Origin: Burkholderia sp. GAS332
Lineage (GTDB): Bacteria > Pseudomonadota > Gammaproteobacteria > Burkholderiales > Burkholderiaceae
Direction of reading: 5' to 3'
DNA: 64,000 nucleotides
NCBI GenBank assembly: GCA_900142905.1
Contig: FSRV01000001.1
Span: 1,736,001 to 1,800,000, forward strand
The number at the start of each line of letters is the position of its first letter. Within the stretch, counting starts at the first letter, position 1. Shown here one piece after another: positions 25,238-35,000 of the stretch. The translations under genes were made by a program, and so were the position numbers. Below the pieces are notes generated by a model. That model was not told where the DNA came from. It saw only the letters and a program-made list of their open reading frames with translations, and ran no database searches.

Positions 25238-26902
25238 TCACGCGCTCGCGTGGTCTTCATTTCTTCGCGTCTCAACGTTCTCGACGATCTGTCCGTCCTC
25301 GAGCTTGATGCGCCGGTCGGCCAGATGGAAGTACCGGTCGTCATGGCTGATCGCCAGCACGGTTTTGCCGCGCGCGCGCAGATCGGGCAGCAGCACCTGA
25401 TAGAAAACGTCCTTGAATGCCGGGTCCTGATCGGCGGCCCATTCGTCGAAGACGTAGAACGGCCGGTCCTCCAGATACGCGACCACGAGTGCGAGCCGCT
25501 TGCGTTGCCCTTGCGACAGATCGCGCGTCGAGAATGCGCCGTCGTTCACCTGGACTTTGTGATCGAGGTGCAGGCGCTTGAGCAACTCGTTGCCGAGCCG
25601 GTCGAGCCCCTCGCGCGGCAGGCCGACGAGTGAGTCGAAGAGATGGAAGTCCGAGAAAATCGCACTGAAGTGCTGGCGATACGCGTCGCGCGTAGTATCG
25701 TCAACGAGCCGCCCGTCGATCCTGATCTCACCCTTTTCCGCGACGTACAGGCCCGTCAGCAGCTTGGCGAGGGTTGTCTTGCCGCTCCCGTTGCCACCGA
25801 CGAGGAAGACGAGTTCACCCGGCACGAACGACAGATCGATCGGGCCCAGCTGGAAAATCTCGTCGGCGCGCTCATGGTAGTAGCTATGTTGAAGCCCACG
25901 CACGTCGATGCGAGTGAAGCTCGGCGCCACCGCAGCCGGAGCCGGCGTCTCGTCGTTCTGCAGTTGCTGGATCGCCGTTTCGATCCGTTCAAGCGCGACG
26001 CGGGCGAGTTGCACCTGCGGCACATTGTTGAGCAGGCTGTCCAGCGGCACCATCAGGTAGAGAAACACCACCACGAAGCCTGAGCTCGTATGCGTGTCGA
26101 GTCCCGCATAACGCGTGAAGAAGAACGTCGTCACGCCGATGATCACGTACAGCAGGAAGAGCCCGAAGTTGCTCGCGCCGGTGTAGATCAGCATGCCGCG
26201 CACGCGGGTGGTGCGCACGGCGTCCAGCGCCGGGTTCAGCACCTTGTCGAGAAAATCGTCGCCGCGCGCGCGGTTGAGCTTCAGTTCCTTCGCGCCGGCA
26301 ATCAGCGAACTGAAATACCCGAGCGACGCATCCTGCAGGCGTCCCGCCGCACGCAGATGCACCATGGCGCGGCCGTGCGCGAGGTGAAACGCGAGCGAGC
26401 CGAGGCCGAGCGCCACCGCGACGAACAGCAGGGTGCGGAACGACAACATGCCGAGATACACCAGGCTGCCCACAACGATCGCACCGTTCATCACGATGAT
26501 CGGCAGGCTGGCGAAGAGGGTGGCGACGAGCGCGGCATCGTCGCTGGCGAGCGATTGCAGACGCGCCGCGCCGATCGTTTCCAGCCGCCTGTAGGGGGCG
26601 CTGCGGATGTGCATCGACAGATGCCGGCGCAGGCTTGCGAGCGTGGTCTGGGTCAGATTGACGAAGACCGAACTGGCGACCAGCCGCAGCAGCAACGCGG
26701 CGGTGCAGATCGCCAGAAAACGCCAGCCGAAGCCGGGCAATTCGGCGGGGGGAATGTTGAGCGCCGTGTTTAACAACGCAACGAGGGCGACGCCTGCGAG
26801 GCCGCTCAGGATGCTGGCACCCGTGGCAAGCGCGAGCCGCCCGCGCACCTGGCCGATCAGCATGGCCAGCGTGCGTGGCGGATTGGGTACGGTTGATCTC
26901 AT
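25238..26902 (-). CDS. cyclic peptide/siderophore exporter ABC transporter (SyrD/PvdE type)
   Basis: A 554-residue half-transporter. The N-terminal six-span membrane domain covers about residues 1-330; the nucleotide-binding domain follows with Walker A GGNGSGKTT, the signature LSQGQRKRLAL and Walker B YVFDEWAADQDP. The variant signature and DEWAADQDP are typical of exporters of non-ribosomal peptides such as PvdE, SyrD and OrbE. It probably moves the siderophore or a precursor across the inner membrane. The start at 26902 follows AGGA; the longer frame to 26965 is basic and unconserved. Divergent from the first NRPS gene, so the 192-base gap should hold both promoters. Confidence 0.88.
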   Translation of the reverse strand: MRSTVPNPPRTLAMLIGQVRGRLALATGASILSGLAGVALVALLNTALNIPPAELPGFGWRFLAICTAALLLRLVASSVFVNLTQTTLASLRRHLSMHIRSAPYRRLETIGAARLQSLASDDAALVATLFASLPIIVMNGAIVVGSLVYLGMLSFRTLLFVAVALGLGSLAFHLAHGRAMVHLRAAGRLQDASLGYFSSLIAGAKELKLNRARGDDFLDKVLNPALDAVRTTRVRGMLIYTGASNFGLFLLYVIIGVTTFFFTRYAGLDTHTSSGFVVVFLYLMVPLDSLLNNVPQVQLARVALERIETAIQQLQNDETPAPAAVAPSFTRIDVRGLQHSYYHERADEIFQLGPIDLSFVPGELVFLVGGNGSGKTTLAKLLTGLYVAEKGEIRIDGRLVDDTTRDAYRQHFSAIFSDFHLFDSLVGLPREGLDRLGNELLKRLHLDHKVQVNDGAFSTRDLSQGQRKRLALVVAYLEDRPFYVFDEWAADQDPAFKDVFYQVLLPDLRARGKTVLAISHDDRYFHLADRRIKLEDGQIVENVETRRNEDHASA

Positions 26903-27094
26903 CGAGTTCCTGTCTGCTGGGATGGGCCGCTCGCCGGGCCGCCCGCGACGGGCGAAGCGGCGCAAAGAGCGGCTGGCTACCCACTAGACGAACGAGCGCG
27001 AGAAAAAAAAAGGCCGCGCGCGGACTGTACATTTTTACTTGCCGTTCGTCATGAGGGTGTCGCTGCTCTCTTGCCGGCTCTGCGCCGGACTGAC

Positions 27095-29068
27095 ATGGCC
27101 ATTCATACTGCACACACCGCACCTCCGACTCTCCCTGCGGCGCGCCTGCGCCCGGTTCACGACCTGATCCGCGAGCGTGCGCAAGCGCGCCCCGGCGCAC
27201 TCGCCATTGTCGACGGCGCGCGCCGGATGAGCTTTGCCGAGCTCGATGCGGCGTCCGACGCGCTCGCCGTCCGGCTCGCCGCATGCGGTGCGGGGCCGGA
27301 AATGCCGGTCGGGGTGAGCGTCAAGCGCTCGGCCGAACTGTTTGTCGCGCTGCTCGCCGTCCTGAAGGCGGGCGCGGCCTTCGTCCCGCTCGATTTCGCT
27401 TACCCGCGCGAGCGCCTCGATTACATCGCGACCGATGCGGGGATCGCGCTGTGGCTCGTCGGACCGGGGATTACGGCGTCGGCGGGGTTCGATCCCGCGC
27501 GCGTAGTTTCGCTCGAGGCGCCGGGCGCAGCCGACAAGCCCGGCGCGGGTGAGCCGCCCGCGGTTGTGACGCCGTTCGCGCCCACCGTGCACGAGCGGCA
27601 GCTTGCCTACCTGATCTACACGTCCGGCTCCACGGGCGCGCCAAAGGGCGTCGCGGTCGAGCACGGCCCGCTGTCGATGCATTGCCAGGCGATCGTCGAG
27701 CGGTACGGTGTCGCCGATCGCGACGTGGTGCTGCATTTCGCGTCGGTCAATTTCGATGGTGCGCACGAAGGCTGGCTCGCGCCGCTGATCGCCGGCGCGG
27801 CGATCGTCGTCAGCGGCGATGCACTGTGGGACGCCGCGCAGACCGTGGAGGCGATCCAGCGCGAAGCGATCACGGTGGTCGCGTTTCCGCCCGCTTACTT
27901 GCGGCAGGTGGCCGAATGGTGCGCTGAGCGCGGTATCCGCCTGCCTGGTGTGCGCTCCTATACGACGGCTGGCGAGGCGATGTCGCGTGAGACGCACGCG
28001 GTCATCGAGGCAGCGCTTGCGCCGCCCAGGCTAGTCAACGGTTACGGGCCGACCGAGACGGTCATCACGCCGCTGCTGTGGACGAGCGACGACGCGGCGG
28101 GTCCCGGCGACAGCGCGTATCTGCCGATCGGCACGCCGGTCGGCGAGCGGCACGTTGCGCTCGACCCGGTGGATGATGACGCCAACGCCAACGGCAACGC
28201 CAACGCCAACGCCAACGCCAACGCCAACCTCAACGCCAACCTCAACGCCCGCCGCGGCGAACTGCTGATCGGTGGCTACGGATTGGCGCGCGGCTATCAC
28301 CGCCGCGCCGCGCTGACAGCCGAACGCTTCGAACCGGACCCTGACGGCGCGCCAGGCGCCCGCCGCTATCGCAGCGGCGACCTCGTCGAGGCGCTGGCGA
28401 CCGGCGGCTACGCGTACCTTGGCCGCACCGACGACCAGATCAAGCTGCGCGGCCTGCGTATCGAACCGGGCGAGATCGAACGCTGCCTGCTCGGTTGCGA
28501 AGGCGTGCGCGAAGCTGCGGTGCTCGTGCGCGAAACGGCGGCCGGGCGTCAACTGGTCGGCTATCTGGCATCAGGGCACGACACGCTGCCCGATGCCGAA
28601 GCGGCGCGCACGCATCTGCAGGCAAGCCTGCCCGCGCACATGGTGCCCGCCAGCCTCGTGGCGCTGCGCAAGCTGCCACGCCTGCCGAACGGCAAGCTCG
28701 ATCGGGCGGCGTTGCCCGCACCGGAAATGCCACGCGCGCCATACCGGGCGCCCGCGACCGACATCGAACGGGAGCTCGCGGAAATCTGGGCCGGACTCCT
28801 GAGCGTCGCGCCGGTCGGCGCCGACGACCATTTTTTCGAACTCGGTGGCAATTCGCTGCTGGCCGCCAGCCTGCAGGCGCTCGTGCGCGAGCGTCTGCAA
28901 GCGGATTTTGCGATTCAGGCCTTGTTCGAGGCGCCGCGGCTGGCCGAACTGGCGAGCCGCATCGGCGGGGAACGCGGCACGGCGAACGACGCGCAAGCCC
29001 GCGCACTGGCCGAAATCGAAGCTTTGTTGTGCGAAGAGGAGAGCGTCACTGATGCAGCAGTTCGATAA
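27095..29068 (+). CDS. NRPS 1, loading didomain A-PCP
   Basis: 657 residues: an adenylation domain (about 20-540; YTSGSTGAPKG near 175, NGYGPTE, YRSGD, NGKLDR) and a peptidyl carrier with FELGGNSLL near residue 583. No condensation domain precedes it, so it should load the first residue. Reading pocket positions against GrsA PheA by hand gives D-G-E-A-T-A-G-I-T-K, which matches no standard code I know; the glutamate at position 239 hints at a basic side chain such as (modified) ornithine. A 23-residue Asn-Ala repeat is inserted between core motifs A5 and A6. Start ATG 27095; it overlaps NRPS 2 by 17 bases. Confidence 0.88.
   Translation: MAIHTAHTAPPTLPAARLRPVHDLIRERAQARPGALAIVDGARRMSFAELDAASDALAVRLAACGAGPEMPVGVSVKRSAELFVALLAVLKAGAAFVPLDFAYPRERLDYIATDAGIALWLVGPGITASAGFDPARVVSLEAPGAADKPGAGEPPAVVTPFAPTVHERQLAYLIYTSGSTGAPKGVAVEHGPLSMHCQAIVERYGVADRDVVLHFASVNFDGAHEGWLAPLIAGAAIVVSGDALWDAAQTVEAIQREAITVVAFPPAYLRQVAEWCAERGIRLPGVRSYTTAGEAMSRETHAVIEAALAPPRLVNGYGPTETVITPLLWTSDDAAGPGDSAYLPIGTPVGERHVALDPVDDDANANGNANANANANANLNANLNARRGELLIGGYGLARGYHRRAALTAERFEPDPDGAPGARRYRSGDLVEALATGGYAYLGRTDDQIKLRGLRIEPGEIERCLLGCEGVREAAVLVRETAAGRQLVGYLASGHDTLPDAEAARTHLQASLPAHMVPASLVALRKLPRLPNGKLDRAALPAPEMPRAPYRAPATDIERELAEIWAGLLSVAPVGADDHFFELGGNSLLAASLQALVRERLQADFAIQALFEAPRLAELASRIGGERGTANDAQARALAEIEALLCEEESVTDAAVR
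28181..28249 (+). repeat. GCCAAC hexanucleotide repeat inside NRPS 1
   Basis: Twenty-three codons, mostly alternating GCC and AAC with a few changes (GGC, CTC), encode an Ala-Asn-rich loop in the adenylation domain. A copy-number change keeps the frame, since the unit is six bases. Confidence 0.9.
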
Positions 29069-32000
29069 ACACGCGCTGGCGCGCCGTATCGCCGCACTGG
29101 CTCCCGACGCACGCAGCCGTCTTCTCGGCGCGCTGGCGGAGAAGGGGATCGACTTCGCGATGCTGCCGATCGTGCCCGCGAAGACGCTGCACGCGGCGCG
29201 GCCGTTGTCGTTCCAGCAGCAGCGGATGTGGTTCCTGTCGAGGCTGGGCGGAGCGGAGTCGGCGTTTCACATCTCCGGTCTGCTGCGTTTCGACGGTCCG
29301 CTAGATCGCGCCGTGCTGCAACGGAGCGTCGATCTGCTGCTCGAACGCCATGACGTGTTGAAGAGCCGCTATGCCGAAGACTCGGCCGGCGTACCGTGGC
29401 AGACGGTCGAGGCGCAGGTCGCGGCGCCCGTCGCCCTCAGCGATCTGCGCGCGCTGCCCGAGGCGGAACGGGAAGCACGCGCAGAGGCGCTTGCCCGCGC
29501 CGATGCCTCGCGCCCGTTTGATCTCGGCACGCCGCCGTTGTTGCGCGCCCGTCTCATCACGCTCGCCGACGACTGTTATTGGCTCGCGCTAAGCATGCAT
29601 CACATCGTATCGGACGGCTGGTCCGGCGAGATCATGCTGCGCGAGCTGTGCGCGATCTATTCGGCGCCGGTTCAGGACGGCAGCATTGGCACCGCGCTGC
29701 CGCCGTTGTCGCCATTACCGCCATTACCGATCACCTATGCCGACTACGCGTTGTGGCAACGCGATCTGGCCGGCACGGGCGTGTTCGAGCGCCAGCTCGG
29801 CTACTGGCGCGAGCAACTCGGCACGGGCGGCGCGCGCCTGCCGCTCGCGACCGACCGTCCGCGCGGCGCGGTGCAGAGCTTCGCCGGCGCGCGGCTGCGC
29901 TTCACGCTGCCGGCCGCACTCTCGACGCAACTGCGCGCGCTCGCGCTGTCGCGCGACACCACGCTGTTCAACGTTTTGCTGGCGGTTTTTCACGCCGTGC
30001 TCGCGCGCCTGAGCGGCGAGACCGATATCCGCATCGGCGTGCCTAGCGCGAACCGGGCGCGCGCCGAAGTCGCGCCGCTGGTCGGTTTCTTCGTCAACAC
30101 GCTGGTGATCCGCGCGACGCCGACGCCCGAGCTGTCGTTCGACGCGCTGCTCGCCAATATCCAGCAGTCGATGCTGGACGCGCACGCGAACCAGGACGTG
30201 CCGTTCGAGCAGATTGTCGAAGCCTTGCAGCCGGACCGCAGCCTGTCTGCCAATCCGCTGTTCCAGGTGAAATTCACGCAGCAACTGCCGCTCGTCGCGC
30301 ACGCGCTGCCCGGCGGTTTGACGGTGACGCCGCTCGCACTCGACGACGACGCGACCCGCTTCGACGTCGGTCTCGATGTGACGGATCTGCCCGGCGGGAT
30401 CGAAGGTGTCGTGAGCTATGCGAGCGAGCTGTTCGATCATGCGACGATCCAGCGTGTTGCCGACGCGTTTGCAGGCGTGGCTGCGCAGATTGCCGCGGCA
30501 CCCGGCACCACGGTCGGCCGGCTGGCATTGCCTGGCGCGCTCGACGGCGCGCATGGCGCCATGCGGACATGGCCGCACCAGGACGTGCTGTCGGCGTGGC
30601 GCGCCCATGTGCTCGCGCGCCCCGATGCGCTCGCGCTGCATACCGACGCGGCCGGGGCGGTGTCGCGCGGCGAACTCGACGCGGCGACCCAGCGGATCGC
30701 GCAGCGACTGATAGCGGCTGGTGCGCGCGCCGAAACGCGCGTCGCGCTATGCGCGCCGCGCTCGGCGGCATTTGCCATGGGCCTGCTCGGCATTCTGAAA
30801 ACCGGCGCGGCGTATGTACCGCTCGATCCGGCCGCACCGCCCGCGCGTCTCGCGGAGATGCTGGCCGACAGCGGTGCGGTGTGCGCGCTCGGCTTCGGCG
30901 AGGGCGTGAGGGCGTTGCGCGCGGCGGGATGCGAACCGCTAATCCTGACGGGCGATGCGGCCGCACCGTTACTGGGTGAGCGCTTCATTGAAGGCGCAGC
31001 CGATGACGCCTTCGTCGCGCCCTTCGTCGAGCCACAGCAGGCCGCCTACCTGATTTACACATCCGGTTCGACCGGCAAGCCCAAAGGCGTGCTGGTGAGT
31101 CATGGCGCGCTGGCCGATTACGCGCAGGGCGTGGTCGAGCGCTTTGCGTGGGGCGACGATCTGCGCATGGCGATGGTGTCGACCGTCGCGGCCGATCTTG
31201 GCCACACCGTGCTGTTCGGCGCGCTGTGCAGCGGCTCGGCGCTCTATCTGCCCGACGCCGACAGCGCCTTCGATCCGGGCCGTTTTGCCGACTACGTGTC
31301 GCGCAATCGGATCGATATCCTGAAGATCGTGCCGAGCCATCTCGGCGCGTTGCTGCAAGCGGAATGCGCAGCCGACGTGCTGCCCGCGCACGCGCTCGTG
31401 CTCGGCGGCGAACCGCTGCCGGCAACGCTGGTCGAGCGGGTTCGTGCGCTCAAGCCCGGCTGCCGGATTTTCAACCACTACGGCCCGACGGAGACCACCG
31501 TCGGCGTGCTGGCCACCCAGGTCGGAGAACACGGCCTTGGCGTCGAAGTGCCGATCGGCCGGCCGCTGCCGAACGCGTATGCGCAGATTCTCGACGCGCA
31601 ACTCGAAGCCGTGCCGGCGGGTGTCGAGGGTGAACTGTATCTGGGCGGCCCGGGCGTGGCACGCGGCTACCTCGGGCGGCCGGGCCTGACGGCCGAGCGT
31701 TTCGTGCCGGACCCGCGCGGCGGCGGTGAGCGGCTCTATCGCAGCGGCGACCGCGCACGCTGGAGCGCAGACGGTTCGATCATGTTCATCGGCCGCGCGG
31801 ACGATCAGGTCAAGATTCGCGGCTACCGGGTCGAGCCGCGCGAAATCGCCCATGTGCTGCGTGGGCATCCGGGCGTGGCGCAGGCCGAGGTGATCGCGGC
31901 ACGCCGCGACGACGGCGCGGATCAACTGCTCGCCTATGTGGTGGCCGCAGCGGGTCAACCGGCCGATACCGCTGCCTTGCGCGCCCACCTAGCGGCGCAG

Positions 32001-35000
32001 CTTCCCGACTACATGGTGCCCGCGCACGTGATCGCGATCGAGCGCATGCCGCTCACACAAAACGGCAAGCTCGACCGGCGCGCGCTGCCGGAGCCGCAGC
32101 CCGTCGCCGACGCGGCGGCCGGCGACGAGCCGCCGCAAGGCGAGACCGAACGCACGCTCGCCGACATCTGGCAGCAGGTGCTGCGCCTTGCATCGGTCGG
32201 ACGGCACGCGAATTTCTTCGATCTGGGCGGCGATTCGATCCTCAGCCTCCAGATCATCGGACGCGCACGGCGTGCGGGCATCAAGCTCACGCCGCGTCAG
32301 GTGTTCGAGCATCAGACCATTGCCGCGCTGGCGCAGGTTGCCGTGCCGCTCAAACCGGCGGCGGCCACGCCCAAGATCGATGCCGTGAGCGCGGCTCGCG
32401 ATGCGGCGCTGACCCCGGCGCAGGCGCGTTTCTTCGCCCTCGATCTGCCGAACCCCGCGCATTGGAATCAGTCGGTGCTCCTAAGGTGTGTGACACCGCT
32501 TCATCCCGCTGCACTCAATGCCGCTTTTGCGACGCTGATCGCGCGTCATGACGCGTTGCGTTTGCGCTGCACGCGAGATGCCGACGGCGCCTGGCAGGTG
32601 CAGTCCGCTCCGGCTCCAGCAGTGGAAAACGCTGCGTGCGTCGCGCATTGCACCGCCGTCGACACGTCCGATCTGGAGCGGCAATGCGAAGCCGCGCAGC
32701 GCAGTCTCGATCCGGCCGCGGGCGTGCTGGTGCGTGCGCTGCATCTGAGCTTGCCGCGCATGGCTGCGTCCGATAGCGGCGAGCGACTCTTCATTGCGAT
32801 TCACCATCTGGCCGTCGACGGTGTGTCGTGGCGCATCCTGATCGACGAACTGGAGCACGCCTATCGCGGCGCGCTAGCGGGCCGGGTCGCGGACTTATCC
32901 GAGCCCGGCATCGGCGCGCAAGCATGGGCGGGCGACTGGCAACGGCGTCTGGCCGGCGGCGCGCTGGCCGAATCGGCGATAGCATGGGTCCAAGCCGGCG
33001 ACGGCGTGACACCGTGGCCGCTCGCTTCGCTCGGGCCGGTGGAACCGCGCGCAGCGAGCGCACGCGTCGATTGCGTGCGCAGCGCGCTCGATGTCGAGAC
33101 GACGCAGGCATTGCTCGCGCTGCCTGGCAACGAACGTCGCCTGCATATCGACGATCTGCTGTTGACGGCATTCGCTCAAGCACTGGCGCGCGTAGCGGGA
33201 ACGACGGGCGCGGAAATCTGGACAGAAGTGGAAGGGCACGGCCGAGACGAACTCCCGGCATACGCCGATGCGCCTGATCTGTCGCGCAGCGTCGGCTGGT
33301 TCACGAGCCTGTACCCAGTGATGCTCGCCGCCGATGCCGATCTTGCAGAAGCGCTCGTACGCAACCGCCAACGCCTGCACACGCTACCCGACGACGGTGT
33401 GAGCTTCGGCCTGCTGCGCGAACTGGGCGACCCGGCGACCCGCGCGCAACTGCGCGCGCTGCCGTTGCCAACGGTGCGCTTCAATTATCTGGGCCGCGTC
33501 GACGCGGGCGTCGATACGTCAGGTCTCTTTACGCTGAGCGACGAGCCGCGCGGCCGCGAGCGCGATCCGCTGGCACCGCCGCCGGTCGGGCTGGCGCTCG
33601 ATGCACGCGTGCAGGGCGAGCGGCTGCATGCGGACTGGACCTTCGATGCCGCGTCCTGTGCGGCGGCCCGGGTCGAGGCGCTGGCCGCCGCGTTCCAGCA
33701 GACGCTGCGTGAACTCATCACCCTCTGTAGTCAGGATGACTACGCAACGCTTGCGCCGGTCGATTTTCCGGGGATGGCGCTCGGCCGTGCGGCGCTCACC
33801 GGCGTGCAGGCTCCCGGCGCGCGGATCGAGGATCTATATCCGTTGTCGCCGATGCAGCGCGGCATGCTGTTCGAGGTGCAGTACGCGCCGGACGACGCGC
33901 GCTATATGAACCAGTTCGCGCTGACGCTGGACGGACTCGATCTCGCGCGCTTCGAAGCTGCCTGGCAGGCGGTGTTCGCGCGGCATCCGGTCTTGCGCAC
34001 GGCGATCCGCACGCGGGGCATTGCGGATACCGACGGCATGCACGTACCACTGCAATGGGTGGATCGGGCGGCGCGGATGCCGATCGCGTTGCACGATCTG
34101 AGCACGTCGCCGACGCCCGTCGCCGACCTCGCCCGGCTTGCAAAACAGCATCGCGAAACGCCATTCGACCTTGAATGTGCGCCGCTGATGCGCGCCGCGC
34201 TGGTGCGGCTGCCGGACCGGCGCTACCGGTTCTTGTGGACCCGTCATCACCTGTTGCTCGACGGCTGGAGCAGCGCGCGCGTGCTCGCCGAAGTGGTGGA
34301 GCGTTATCGCGATCCGGATTCGGCCGCATGGTCGGCGCCGGTGCCCCGGTATCGCGATTACATCGTTTGGCTGAACGCCCAGCGCGCCTCGTTCGACGAG
34401 GCCGGTCAGGCTTTCTGGCGGCCTCGGGTCAACGCGCCGGCTGAGCCGACCCTACTCGGTGCCGCATTGCCCGCGCCGTCTGCGGCACTGTGCGGTTCTC
34501 AAGCCAATGAGCGGGCTCATGGCTCAACCCGCACTCCGCGCCACGACTTTGTCGATACGCATTGGACCGCAGCGCAAACCGATGCGCTTGCCGCCTTCGC
34601 CCGCGCGCAGCGCATCACCCTCAATACGCTGCTGCAAGGCGCGTGGCTGGTGCTGCTGCAACGCTACACCGGGCAGCAGACGGTCGCCTTCGGCGCGACC
34701 GTCACCGGCCGTCCGGAAACGCTGCCGGGCGCGCAGGAGATGGTCGGCCTCTTCATCAACACACTGCCGATCGTGCGCGATGCGTCGCCGGCCCAGCGCC
34801 GCGACACCTGGCTGCGCGCGCTCCAGGACGAGAACCTCGCGCTGCGCGAACACGAGCATATGCCGCTCGCGGAGATTCAGCGCTTGCGTACGGGCGGCGG
34901 CGCGCTGTTCGATACCTTGCTTGTATTCGAAAACTACCCGCTCGATGCATCGCTGCACGAGCACGCCAACGACCCGCGCGCGCTGCGTTACAGCGACGTC

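Noticed and set aside
28845..29051. Longer N-terminus for NRPS 2
   Set aside because: This part overlaps the carrier domain of NRPS 1 in another frame; the LCL condensation domain begins properly after ATG 29052.
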